Part shown: in pieces, positions 7,363-16,097 of the stretch
Layout of the letters: every line of letters starts with the position of its first letter
How positions within the stretch are numbered: the first letter of the stretch is position 1
Assembly (NCBI GenBank): GCA_039794245.1
Contig: JBDIVS010000011.1
Location: forward strand, 33,378 to 97,377
From: DAITQM01 sp039794245
Lineage (GTDB): Bacteria; Pseudomonadota; Gammaproteobacteria; Xanthomonadales; Wenzhouxiangellaceae
Length of the DNA stretch: 64,000 nucleotides
Direction: 5' to 3'
Position numbers and translations under genes: made by a program
The notes under the pieces: generated by a model
The model's database searches: none
The model's input: the letters and a program-made list of their open reading frames with translations, nothing else
Told to the model about the DNA's origin: nothing

Positions 7363-9495
7363 TCATTCGAATGTATAACGCAGGCCGGCGCTGACCACAT
7401 GGATAGTTTTGTCTGGCGTACCTTCGCCGAGACTGAGCAATGTCGGCGCGGTCGCCGGATCGACCCCGTCGCGGAAGAAATCGTCCTCGGTCAGCCGGCC
7501 GACGAGGTAGGCGAAATACAGGTTGATGTTCTTGCGCAGTTGGCGCTCGACGGAGGCTTCGAGCGTGAAGCGGTTGGTTTCGAGTTCCGGAAACGGCGGG
7601 GCGTTGCCGGTTTTGTCGAGGCGCACCTCGCCATCCGCTCCGGCATAGCTGAAATCGATCGCGGCACGCACCCATTTGCCGGGCAGATCGGCGAAATTGA
7701 CGCCGAAGCCGACGGTGTGGAAGTTGTCGTCGGTCGTTGCGACCCAGGGAAATCCGGTGATATTGTCGGCGCCCCGGATCACCGATTTCAGCGATTCCTT
7801 GGCGACGAAGGCGTGGGCAGTGATATTGCGGCCGAAGGTCGCCGAAAGATCGAAACCGTAATTCTCGTCCCGCGCCTCGCTGACACCGATCGCGGTGTCG
7901 GTGAAATCCTCGTCGGCGATCTCGGCGTACAGGTCGGCGAACAGGTTGTCCAAAATCGCATAATCAAGCGATGCGCGCAACGAATCGCGTTCCTGCTCGG
8001 CGAAATGGAAGCGCCTGAGGCTCGGGTTTTCCTGCGGCCCGAGGAGCGCCGGGTCGAGGTCGTTGTCGCGGTTCTCACGCTTGAGATCGACGTTCAGGGT
8101 CAGGCGGCTGAACAGGGTGGCGCTGAGTCCTGCCTTATAGGTCTGCGTGTCGGTGTTGTCCACTTCCTGGAAGTTGCGGTCCGTTTCCTGATGTTTGAAT
8201 CCGGCGTTCAGTTTCAGGAACGAAAACAACCGGTAATCGAGCGATGTATCGATGCTGAAGCGCTCGTAGCTGAACGGCTCGTTGCGCCGCTCCTCGGTGA
8301 CGAAGGTGTCGGTGACGACCTGCAGAAAATCGTGTTGCGGGCTGTCGTTGTCGCGCTCGTCGTAGGCGAACTGGGCGCGGGCGGTCAACCCGGCGAGCGG
8401 GCTGCTGGTCAGGCGCAGGCGCGCGGCTCGAGTTTTGACTTCGCCGTCGAGGTCGGCGGCGGGCAGAACCGGGGAGAGCAGATTGGGATTGAGCGTCGGT
8501 GCCAGAAACGCCTGGTCCTGGTTGTTGAAGCCGAGCGCCAACTGCCCGGCCACCGTCAACCAGCGCGAGCGGCGCCACGAACCGGACAGCGTGATCTGCT
8601 GAAATTCGTTGTCGGGTTCCTGGGCGAGTTCGCCGAGCAATGCGCCGTTGATGCCGGTGAACGGATTTTCAAAGCGTAGTGCATCGTTGTCGTTGTCGAA
8701 GATCGACAGGTGATACGCCGTTTCGATTTCCCAGAAGTCGCGCCGGTAGCCGATTCCCAGATCGACGCGGTGGCTCTCGTAATCGACCGGCGAGGCGAGT
8801 TCGATGGCGCGGAAGATAAAGGCGCCGCCCTGGATCCGGTTGCCCTCCTTGACCGTGCGCCGGTAATCGACCCGGTAGTGCCAGTGTTCGGGAAGCTGGT
8901 AGGCGAAGCCGAGCCCCAGTGTCTCGCGTTCCTGTTTGATATCGATCGGTCTTAGACTGGCCGGCAGCGCGCTGAACTGGTCGGTGGTATCGGCGCGCAG
9001 CCAATCAGGCGGCAGCATCTGGTTCGCCGTACCGGCGCCGAGAAAGATCGTTCGCGTATCGTCGGCGCGGAAATACGGAATCTCGTCATAGGTCAGCCAC
9101 GCCTTATAAACGCCCTGGCGGCCGCCGGCGACGCTCAGTTCGCGGCTGTCGATGCCGAGGTCACGGGCTTGAAATTCAATGAAATCGGCGTTTTCGTTGC
9201 GATAAAGCAGATCGGCGCTGAAATCGCCGAACACGCCGTCTTCTTCCAGGCCGCGGAAATTACCGAACTCAAAGAAATCGTCGGAGACGACCTGCGCGCC
9301 GATCAGGATATCGCCGATCAGGCCATAAGTGAACGGACAATCGCTGCATTGCCAGCCGCTGGTCTCCGGCGGCGGCGGTAGCGCCTCATCACCGGCGGCG
9401 GAATCCTGGCCGGCCGCCCGGCCGCCGATGAGCGCCAAGACGAACACCACGCCAAGTGAAAGCGAAATGCGTTCTGGTTGTAGCGGATTGTTCAT
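7363..9495 (-). CDS. mtrB: MtrB/PioB-family outer-membrane porin of the electron conduit
   Basis: The 710-residue exported protein has a signal peptide (to ~residue 30). A Cys-x2-Cys pair, C50-SD-C53, follows shortly, typical of MtrB/PioB. After it come many amphipathic beta-strands with alternating aromatic and charged residues, and the protein ends in an aromatic strand (SAGLRYTFE), a normal barrel-assembly signal. In known systems MtrB wraps the decaheme MtrA and lets it cross the outer membrane to contact surface cytochromes. The gene follows mtrA by 12 bp. I chose ATG 9495 (RBS GGAG); a TTG two codons upstream is less likely. Confidence 0.92.
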   Translation of the reverse strand: MNNPLQPERISLSLGVVFVLALIGGRAAGQDSAAGDEALPPPPETSGWQCSDCPFTYGLIGDILIGAQVVSDDFFEFGNFRGLEEDGVFGDFSADLLYRNENADFIEFQARDLGIDSRELSVAGGRQGVYKAWLTYDEIPYFRADDTRTIFLGAGTANQMLPPDWLRADTTDQFSALPASLRPIDIKQERETLGLGFAYQLPEHWHYRVDYRRTVKEGNRIQGGAFIFRAIELASPVDYESHRVDLGIGYRRDFWEIETAYHLSIFDNDNDALRFENPFTGINGALLGELAQEPDNEFQQITLSGSWRRSRWLTVAGQLALGFNNQDQAFLAPTLNPNLLSPVLPAADLDGEVKTRAARLRLTSSPLAGLTARAQFAYDERDNDSPQHDFLQVVTDTFVTEERRNEPFSYERFSIDTSLDYRLFSFLKLNAGFKHQETDRNFQEVDNTDTQTYKAGLSATLFSRLTLNVDLKRENRDNDLDPALLGPQENPSLRRFHFAEQERDSLRASLDYAILDNLFADLYAEIADEDFTDTAIGVSEARDENYGFDLSATFGRNITAHAFVAKESLKSVIRGADNITGFPWVATTDDNFHTVGFGVNFADLPGKWVRAAIDFSYAGADGEVRLDKTGNAPPFPELETNRFTLEASVERQLRKNINLYFAYLVGRLTEDDFFRDGVDPATAPTLLSLGEGTPDKTIHVVSAGLRYTFE

Positions 9496-9507
9496 CGCCA
9501 ATCTCCA

Positions 9508-10461
9508 CTAACGGTTCAGCATCGCGCCGGAAGGATGGTTCGAACCGTGCACCTGCGAGTGGCAGCTCAGGCAGCTTCCGGAGACCAGAAAGACCGAGGG
9601 GTCGCCGGACGGCAACTGCTCGGCCGTGCGCCCGACGCTCGGGTGCCCGGAGCGCGAATGGCACTGCTGGCAGAGCAGCGGCGCGCGGCGGGTCAGGAGC
9701 GCCGGGTGGTTCGAGCCGTGCGTGCGGTGGCACAGCGTGCAATCTTCGGTCACCGGCGCGTGCTCCCACAGGAACGGACCGCGTTTTTCGGCGTGGCATT
9801 CGAAGCAGTTTTCGTTAATCGTGAGCGCCGCGAGCATCGCCTCGTTCGGCGAACCGTGCGCCTGGTGGCAATCGCTGCAGGTCATTTCACCGAAGCGGAT
9901 CGGATGGCTCGAGGCGCGGTGGATCTCGGCGCGCTGTTTGACATGGCAGGCGATGCACACATCTGACTGCTGTTCAGCAGCCATCACCGGATCGTGCCGG
10001 ACATGCAACTGGTGGCAATCGGCACAGCCGACATCCTGCCGCTGGTGTTCCCCGCCCTCCCAATAGCGCCGCCCATCGCCGCGATGACAGTCGAGGCAGA
10101 GCTGATCCTGGCGCGCTTTCGACCACAGGGCATGGGGGCCGAAGGCGGGCATCGGCGGGCGGCTCTGCCCGAAACGCACCCGCCGGGCGTGATCGCCGCC
10201 GGGACCGTGGCAGGCTTCGCACTGCGTCGAGGCAAATGGCGTCCTGGTATCGGCGGCGACGGCGTGCGGCCCGTCGAAGATCGTCAAAAGGTGTTCGCTG
10301 TCATCGCCGCCATGGCAGGACAGGCAGGTATCGGCGCCGGTCCGGCTGTAATCGGGAGCTTTGCCGGCCGTTTCCGCGGCGGGTGCTGAACCGGGTGCGG
10401 CAAGCTGCAAGGCGAACAGCGAACAGCCGAACGAGATGGAAATGAAAGTGATGGCCCGCAA
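9508..10461 (-). CDS. mtrA: MtrA/DmsE-family periplasmic decaheme cytochrome c
   Basis: Ten CxxCH heme motifs are visible: CLSCH, CEACH, CLDCH, CADCH, CIACH, CSDCH, CFECH, CTLCH, CQQCH and CLSCH. They are spread over about 317 residues, the size of MtrA, DmsE and PioA. These proteins form the heme wire inside the MtrB porin. I place the start at TTG 10461 (GGGAGA upstream), giving a signal peptide MRAITFISISFGCSLFALQ. An in-frame ATG at 10548 would add 29 residues, but that stretch contains a 13-bp perfect hairpin (10495–10523) and no family similarity. Family identity is firm; the exact start is not. Confidence 0.92.
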   Translation of the reverse strand: MRAITFISISFGCSLFALQLAAPGSAPAAETAGKAPDYSRTGADTCLSCHGGDDSEHLLTIFDGPHAVAADTRTPFASTQCEACHGPGGDHARRVRFGQSRPPMPAFGPHALWSKARQDQLCLDCHRGDGRRYWEGGEHQRQDVGCADCHQLHVRHDPVMAAEQQSDVCIACHVKQRAEIHRASSHPIRFGEMTCSDCHQAHGSPNEAMLAALTINENCFECHAEKRGPFLWEHAPVTEDCTLCHRTHGSNHPALLTRRAPLLCQQCHSRSGHPSVGRTAEQLPSGDPSVFLVSGSCLSCHSQVHGSNHPSGAMLNR

Positions 10462-10494
10462 CCTGATTCTCCCGACGATGGTTGACCCCTCGAT

Positions 10495-10523
10495 CCGACC
10501 CGGCTGGAAGCCAGCCGGGTCGG
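10495..10523 (-). other. Strong hairpin between mtrC and mtrA
   Basis: A 13-bp perfect G+C-rich stem (10495–10507 and 10511–10523) encloses a 3-nt loop. It lies between the mtrC stop (10575) and the likely mtrA start (10461). No T-run follows, so it looks more like an mRNA-processing, stabilising or attenuating element than a full terminator. Confidence 0.7.
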
Positions 10524-10574
10524 GGGTATGCTGCCGGATAGCTCTCATCTCATCCGGCCAGCGTCAGACCAAGA

Positions 10575-13007
10575 TCACTCCTCCAGCTCGTGGGCCACGG
10601 CGATATCGACGATCGCACCGGGGCCGTGGCAGAAGAAGCAGTTCTCAGGTTGCGCCATGTCGATCCGCTCCTGGGTGTCCGGATCGCCGACCGGATCCGG
10701 GTTCAGCAGGAAGGAGTTGCCGAAGGAGATGAAGCTCGGGCTGCGTACCGACATATGGTCCCTGGCCAGTGGATTGTCATGGCAAGCGACACAGACTGCC
10801 GCCGTCGGGCTGATATTGTTGTCGTCTGTCTGATCTCGCGCCACAGCCTCACTCGGATGATAGGACCCACCTCCGCGGCCGACCAGATTGGTCGCCCCAC
10901 TGTGCACCGTCGTCGCCAGCACATTGGCCGGCAGCGGCAGATCGTATGTACCGGCAATATGGCAGGCATCGCACTCCGCCGGGGACCGCGGATATGTGAC
11001 TTCCGAAAAATCGTCACTGCCGACGACATAGGGTGTCTCGCGCATATCCGCGGCATGTATCGCATGGATCATGAACTTGAAGTCTATCGTCTGATTTTCC
11101 AGACCATCGATGGCGTTTGCATTCACTGTATTGGCAATACCATCCGGATCGGCCGGGCGGTTGCGAATATCGGTGCCGTTGGGATTGTGGCAGGTGACGC
11201 AGTGCTGTGGATTGTCGGTACGGTTACTACCGTGCACCGACAGCCCATCGCTGATCCCATGACAATTTTGACATTTCGCGACATCGACCACCCTACGCCT
11301 GGCTTTGGCCGTCGCATCGGTAATGGCGAATGTCGCGGTCTGGTTGGTTACCGGCACACGATCGGTGTAATTTCCATCCTCATCGAAATCGCCAGACGCG
11401 CGGCCTTCAAGCGACACGGTCCCCGAGCCCAGCGGTGGAGTGGTCGCCGGAATAACCAGCGGCCTGGCAAGGGCGGAGGCATCCAAGGTATAAGTCCCGT
11501 CTCCATTATCGGTTACCGACGAAGTCAAGCCGGCCGTATTGGCTAATGTCACAGATAAACCGCGCCCCCCTGTGCTGCCGAGTATATCGGTACCTGCATC
11601 ATTGGACACATTGGTATAGTCGGAAGTCGGCCACGAAAACACCATGACGATCGAAGTCTGTGTTCCATTGAATTCCGGATCGTTGGCCAGGTCGTACGGC
11701 GCATCGCCGTTGGTCGGGTCGGTGACCGAGAACTTGACGACCGGCGAATCGCCTTCTGTGGCGTTGGTGACCTCCAGAATGTTGAACTTAAAGCGGCGGG
11801 CGGCGACTTGTGCCGGGATCACGTGGCTTTCGAGGACCGACGGGATCAAACCGGTCTCGGAGTGGCAGGCCGAGCAGTTTTCGTTCGGCTGCGCCAGCCC
11901 GGGATGGTTGCGGTTACGGTTGGTCAGACCGGTTTCGTCGAACGCCAGATCGTCGTGGCACGAAGCGCAGACTTCGGCGGTCGGCCGGTTGTTGACGTTA
12001 TCGGCCTGCGGCGTATCGGGGTTGGCCGGATCATGACAATTCGTGCAATTGCGCACGTCCTGCGGGAACAGCACTTCGCTGAAGTCATCCGGCGGCCCGC
12101 CCAAGGCTTCGCAGCCGAAGCCGCAGATCTGGAAAGGCAGGTTCGTCAGATTCGGACCGGAATGGATCTTGTGGATCATCACCCGAAAATCGATCGTATT
12201 GCCGGTGCCGGCGTCGATGCTGCCCTTCTGGTGGCAGGTGACGCAGAAATCGACATTACGCCGCGGTCCGCCGTGGAAGGCAAATTCCACGCTGCCGTGG
12301 CACGCCGCGCAGGATGCCTGGGTGACGATCCGGCGCCCGACGATGCCGTCGCTACTGCCGGTCGAAGGCTGCACGTCGAACACCGCATCGCTGCCTGCGA
12401 CGCTGCGGCCGAGTACCACCGCGTTGCGGATTTCGATGCCAATCCGGTGCGTCAGGGCCGGTTCGAAGGTCACCCCCGAAATGGCCTGCACTTCGCGGTC
12501 GAACGTGAAACGGTAGGTGCCGTCGCCGTTGTCGATCAACGTGCCGTTCGAGTAGGTGCCGCCCTGGGCGCTGGGCACCCCCTCATCGGCAGCCCGGATA
12601 TAAGTGCTCCAATTCTCGGTTTCGGATGCCGTTGCCGGCACCAGTTTGGAGACCGTAAAACTGAAGCGGACATTGTCGTTCTGGCGAAATCCCGGGATGC
12701 CGATGCCGAATTCGTCGGTCACCTGAAAATCGATCACCGGTGTGCCCCCGGAGAAGCTGACCCCATTAATCTGCGGATAGAGCGCCCTGGGCACCACCCG
12801 CCGCTCGCCGATAATGGCTTCGGTATTCAGGTCGATAAAGCCGGTATCGTCGATCGCTTCGGCGCCCAGGATCAAGTCGTAAAGCTCCTGGTCGGCGATG
12901 TTGCGGGCGAAGGCTTGAGGAACTGCCAGGCCGGCCATCATCAGCCCGGTGATAAACCAACGGCACAGGCCGGCAATGCGGGAACTCGGGCACGCTAAGC
13001 GGATCAT
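10575..13007 (-). CDS. OmcA/MtrC-family decaheme outer-surface cytochrome c
   Basis: The 810-residue exported protein has a signal peptide (to AFA-R near residue 35) and ten CxxCH motifs in two groups of five: CAACH, CVTCH, CTNCH, CASCH, CSACH, then CQNCH, CVTCH, CDACH, CVACH, CFFCH. The groups alternate with beta-rich domains (the NGDGTYRFTF and NGDGTYTLDA strands). This four-domain plan is that of OmcA/MtrC, the outer-surface terminal reductases for metals, electrodes or sulfoxides. No lipobox cysteine is seen, unlike Shewanella MtrC, so surface attachment may differ. Start ATG 13007 follows AGGAGAG. First gene of the electron-transfer operon, with an FNR-like box upstream. Confidence 0.93.
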   Translation of the reverse strand: MIRLACPSSRIAGLCRWFITGLMMAGLAVPQAFARNIADQELYDLILGAEAIDDTGFIDLNTEAIIGERRVVPRALYPQINGVSFSGGTPVIDFQVTDEFGIGIPGFRQNDNVRFSFTVSKLVPATASETENWSTYIRAADEGVPSAQGGTYSNGTLIDNGDGTYRFTFDREVQAISGVTFEPALTHRIGIEIRNAVVLGRSVAGSDAVFDVQPSTGSSDGIVGRRIVTQASCAACHGSVEFAFHGGPRRNVDFCVTCHQKGSIDAGTGNTIDFRVMIHKIHSGPNLTNLPFQICGFGCEALGGPPDDFSEVLFPQDVRNCTNCHDPANPDTPQADNVNNRPTAEVCASCHDDLAFDETGLTNRNRNHPGLAQPNENCSACHSETGLIPSVLESHVIPAQVAARRFKFNILEVTNATEGDSPVVKFSVTDPTNGDAPYDLANDPEFNGTQTSIVMVFSWPTSDYTNVSNDAGTDILGSTGGRGLSVTLANTAGLTSSVTDNGDGTYTLDASALARPLVIPATTPPLGSGTVSLEGRASGDFDEDGNYTDRVPVTNQTATFAITDATAKARRRVVDVAKCQNCHGISDGLSVHGSNRTDNPQHCVTCHNPNGTDIRNRPADPDGIANTVNANAIDGLENQTIDFKFMIHAIHAADMRETPYVVGSDDFSEVTYPRSPAECDACHIAGTYDLPLPANVLATTVHSGATNLVGRGGGSYHPSEAVARDQTDDNNISPTAAVCVACHDNPLARDHMSVRSPSFISFGNSFLLNPDPVGDPDTQERIDMAQPENCFFCHGPGAIVDIAVAHELEE

Positions 13008-13172
13008 TGTCACTCTCCTGCTGGATCGGCCACCTCAGGACCGCGGCAGCGGACCTGAGGTCCGTCAATGTCCGGCGATTCATTCCTGCGCCTCCAGGCG
13101 CAAAGGCCGACCGGCGGACATCTGATTCCCTTGGGCGACAGACCATACGGACTGCCGCCAATTTCAGGTTCG

Positions 13173-13214
13173 AATCTAACGCACTTGCACCGCCGGCAGC
13201 TTGATCCAGGTCAA
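13173..13214 (-). promoter_or_regulatory. FNR/ANR-like box with -10 element upstream of mtrC
   Basis: On the minus strand TTGACCTGGATCAA (13214–13201) matches the FNR/ANR consensus TTGAT-N4-ATCAA at 9 of 10 fixed positions. Exactly 22 nt downstream is TAGATT (13178–13173), giving the spacing and TAnnnT -10 of a class II FNR-activated promoter. The expected leader to mtrC is about 160 nt. Binding is inferred, not shown. Confidence 0.6.
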
Positions 13215-13919
13215 GGAAAGGTGTCAGACGTGAGGTTCGGCCGCCGGCACTTTGGCCGTGGTGAAGCGCTTACTTCGATCAATCGATATGCCCGGCGCAC
13301 CGCGCGATTTTCCAGCAGAGCGCCGAGTTCCAGAACCTGCAACAACTCGGTGTTGAAGACCTTGCTGTGATCGGTGATGCTGAGCCCGGCGTTGCGGCGG
13401 CGCAGTTCGGCGATCTTTGCGCCCGCCGTGCCCAGCGCCTGTTCCTCGCGATAGATGCCGCGGCGTTTTCCATCATGCGGTGCAATATTTCGGCCAACGA
13501 ATTTGAACCCAGGCGGTTGGCGCCGTTGATGCTGATGCGGGCGCATTCGCCGTCGGTGATCAGAGCGAGCACGAAGAATTCATCGAACTGTGGACTGACG
13601 GGAAGTGTAAAGAAGTCTGAAACAGCGTATGCAGAATGTGCAAACCGCTTTTATCGGCGGCGAACCAGGTGCGTTGATTTTTCATACCGCCGAACGAACG
13701 CACCGCGGCATTGCCAGCCGCATCGCGACTCCACGGGCAGCCCCAGTTTTCGAGTTCGGCAAACCGGCGGGGCGCTTCCTCGACGAAACATGTCACCGCA
13801 TCCTGGTCGCACAGCCAGTCGCCGCCGCTGACCGTGTCGCGGAAATCATCGTCGAACGAGTCCTCCGGCAGCACGACGCCGGCCCCGACAATGACGATGT
13901 CTTGGGCGATTTCGCGCAT
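13211..13919 (-). pseudogene. Fumarate reductase/succinate dehydrogenase flavoprotein gene (frdA-like), decayed
   Basis: Three FrdA pieces are in order on the minus strand. From ATG 13919 comes DIVIVGAG (the FAD-binding start), joined abruptly to DTVSGGDWLCDQDAV, WGCPWSRDAAG, RSFGGMKNQRTWFAADK and LHTLFQTSLHFPS. A second piece near 13545–13480 reads CARISINGANRLGSNSLAEIL. The third, in a shifted frame, reads GIYREEQAL, KIAELRRRNAGL and VFNTELLQVLELG. About 30 residues after GAG, the whole middle (over 200 residues including catalytic regions) and the C-terminus are missing. The ATG overlaps the rquA stop (ATGA), so it was once coupled to rquA. No frdB, frdC or frdD follows. Confidence 0.85.
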
Positions 13920-14761
13920 CAGTACGCCGCCTCGACACGATAACGGATCGCTTGATAGAAACCGCCGAAGATCGTCCGCCGCGCTTGCCGCCGGACGCGC
14001 TTGCCGGCGGCCTCGGCCGCTGCGCCGACCAACCTATCGAGATCGCTCTCCCACAGGCTCGGCAGGAACGGCTCGGCCTTGCCGAAAATCCAGCGCAGCA
14101 GGGCGCTCCGATGAAACGGGTGCGTCGTGCCACGCGGCCCGTATTCGGCAAGCACCAGGCGGCCGCCGGGCTCGATCAGGCGTAACGCTTCGCCCAGCAC
14201 CCGCGGCCGGACCTCGGCGGGCAGCTCGTGCAACAACATAAACAGCAATACCGATCTAAAACTGCCGGGAGCGAAATTCAAGCGCTCGGCATTCATGCAG
14301 CGGAACGAAACCGGGGCGCGCTTTTTGAGGGCGGCGACTTTCCGTGCGGCGCGCTCCAACTGGATCGCGGTGGCGTCGATCACGGTCAGCGGCTGGCCAT
14401 CGAGCGCCGTGGTCAGGTGCGGGATGAAATTGCCGTAAGCCGAGGCGACGAGCAACGTCGATCCGGCGTCTCCGGCGTGCAGCAAATCGAGCGTCGCGGT
14501 GCGCAGCTTGGCATACTGCCCGAAAACGATGGCGTTGATGATCGGCTGGTGGTCGAAAAACCACACCGCTGGCCGCCACAGGTAAACCCACCAGTAATGT
14601 TTCACCAGGTACGGCGGCAGTGCGACCGGCCGGCCGGCGGCGGCCGCCGGCGACCGGCCGGCGCGCCCAGGATGGATGTCGAGCGGCCACTGTAATGCAG
14701 TGCTTACCGCGACCGGAATTTCCAATTCGCTCGGCACTCGTACACGGTCGTTTCGCTTCAT
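13919..14761 (-). CDS. rquA: RquA-like rhodoquinone biosynthesis methyltransferase-fold protein
   Basis: The 280-residue class I SAM-methyltransferase-fold protein carries the RquA signature PPYLVKHYWWVYLWRPAVWFF followed by a FGQYAKLR block. A modified SAM-motif region (LLVASAYGNF), VIDATAIQLERAARK and LLFMLLHELP then follow. RquA converts ubiquinone to rhodoquinone, a low-potential quinone used to drive fumarate reductase under low oxygen. That a fumarate reductase flavoprotein remnant overlaps its stop strongly supports the call. Start ATG 14761 has AGAGGAG upstream. An FNR-like box lies about 100 bp further up. The alternative is a generic UbiE-type methyltransferase, which the YWW…FF block argues against. 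Confidence 0.82.
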   Translation of the reverse strand: MKRNDRVRVPSELEIPVAVSTALQWPLDIHPGRAGRSPAAAAGRPVALPPYLVKHYWWVYLWRPAVWFFDHQPIINAIVFGQYAKLRTATLDLLHAGDAGSTLLVASAYGNFIPHLTTALDGQPLTVIDATAIQLERAARKVAALKKRAPVSFRCMNAERLNFAPGSFRSVLLFMLLHELPAEVRPRVLGEALRLIEPGGRLVLAEYGPRGTTHPFHRSALLRWIFGKAEPFLPSLWESDLDRLVGAAAEAAGKRVRRQARRTIFGGFYQAIRYRVEAAY

Positions 14762-14862
14762 TGTCGATCTCCTCTGGCGGTGGGTGGCTCGGCCGCTGGC
14801 GCCGGTTAGGACGAGGTTTGCCCTTTTGTGTCGTATCTTCCAGGAATGAGCGCAGCGCATTA

Positions 14863-14876
14863 TTGACCGGCATCAA
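14863..14876 (-). promoter_or_regulatory. FNR/ANR-like box upstream of rquA
   Basis: TTGACCGGCATCAA (plus-strand reading) matches TTGAT-N4-ATCAA at 9 of 10 fixed positions. It is centred about 108 bp upstream of the rquA ATG. A -10 at the class II distance is weak (GAAGAT). It is the same kind of site as the one before mtrC, suggesting shared anaerobic control. Confidence 0.5.
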
Positions 14877-14951
14877 GGGTGCGCCTTATCGGTCAATATC
14901 GGCCGGCCGGCGAAACCGGTAAAATCGTTGCATTACTCATCGGAAAGCGCC

Positions 14952-16097
14952 ATGCCCGCACCTGACCGCACCCCCGCCCTCGCCACACTCGCCGTCCATG
15001 CCGGGGCGCTGGCCGATGCCCACGGCGGTGTCAACACCCCTGTTTTCCCATCGACGGCCCACACCTATACCGCCGGCGGTGAGATCCGATACCCGCGGTA
15101 TTTCAACACTCCGAACCAGCTCGCCGCGGCGGAAAAAATCGCCGCTCTCGAGGGCGCAAAATGTGCCTTGTTGTTCAGCTCGGGCCTGGCGGCGATCAGC
15201 ACGGCGCTGCTTGCGCTACTTGAGTCCGGCGACGAAGTACTGCTCGCCGCCGGACTTTACGGCGGCACCGATCATTTCGTGCGCCACGAACTCGAACCGC
15301 GGGGGATTGCCGTGCGCTTCGCACCGCCGACCGCAGCTGAACTTTGCGTGGCACTCGGCGACAGGACCCGGCTGATCCTGGTCGAATCGCCGACCAACCC
15401 GCTGCTCAAGGTGATCGACCTTCGCGCCCTCGCCGCCGAAGCCCGCCGGCGCAATGTACTGACGCTCGTCGATAACACGTTTGCGACGCCGATTCTGCAG
15501 CGCCCGCTCGACCTCGGCTGCGACCTTGTCATGCACAGCGCTACCAAATACCTCAGCGGCCACAGCGACCTTTGCGCCGGCGTTCTGGCCGGCAGCACAG
15601 CGCTGCTCGACCCGTGCCGCGAAACCGCCAGCCGCTACGGCGGTTGCCTCAACGCCTTCGATGCCTGGCTGCTCGAACGCAGTCTCAAAACGCTTGCCGT
15701 GCGCGTCGAACGACAAAGCGCCACGGCCGCCACGCTTGCCGACTGGCTTGCCGGTTCGGCCAGCATCGATGCCGTTTATTATCCGGGACTTAAATTCGAT
15801 CCGGGATATGAAATCGCCGCCCGCCAGATGAGCGCCGGCGGGGCAATGCTGTCGTTTACGCTGCCGGCAAGCTGCAATCCTGATGCCTTCGAACGGCGTT
15901 TGCAACTGATCCGCCCGGCGGTCAGCCTGGGCGGGGTCGAAAGTACGATCTGCCGGCCGTGCCTGACCTCGCACGCCAAAATGCCCGCCGCCGAGCGGGC
16001 GAGGCTCGGTATCGGCGATCGGCTGTTTCGTTTGTCCGTCGGGCTCGAAGATCCCGCCGACCTCGTCGCCGACCTGGCCAGGGCGTTGAATGTCTGA
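14952..16097 (+). CDS. Cys/Met-metabolism PLP-dependent enzyme (gamma-lyase / gamma-synthase type)
   Basis: The 381-residue fold-type-I PLP enzyme of the trans-sulfuration family has an N-terminal TLAVHAG, a YPRYFNTPN substrate loop and FSSGLAA phosphate binding. LVESPTNP and LVDNTFATP supply the cofactor aspartate. The lysine motif is SATKYLSGHSD, and the C-terminus reads RLSVGLED. Members include cystathionine gamma-lyase/synthase, methionine gamma-lyase and O-acetylhomoserine sulfhydrylase; sequence alone does not separate them here. ATG 14952 gives the usual family N-terminus. It is divergent from rquA. Confidence 0.85.
   Translation: MPAPDRTPALATLAVHAGALADAHGGVNTPVFPSTAHTYTAGGEIRYPRYFNTPNQLAAAEKIAALEGAKCALLFSSGLAAISTALLALLESGDEVLLAAGLYGGTDHFVRHELEPRGIAVRFAPPTAAELCVALGDRTRLILVESPTNPLLKVIDLRALAAEARRRNVLTLVDNTFATPILQRPLDLGCDLVMHSATKYLSGHSDLCAGVLAGSTALLDPCRETASRYGGCLNAFDAWLLERSLKTLAVRVERQSATAATLADWLAGSASIDAVYYPGLKFDPGYEIAARQMSAGGAMLSFTLPASCNPDAFERRLQLIRPAVSLGGVESTICRPCLTSHAKMPAAERARLGIGDRLFRLSVGLEDPADLVADLARALNV

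Noticed and set aside
13160..13180. GGTTCGAATC resembling a tRNA T-loop
   Set aside because: No matching T-stem, acceptor stem or anticodon arm can be formed around it.
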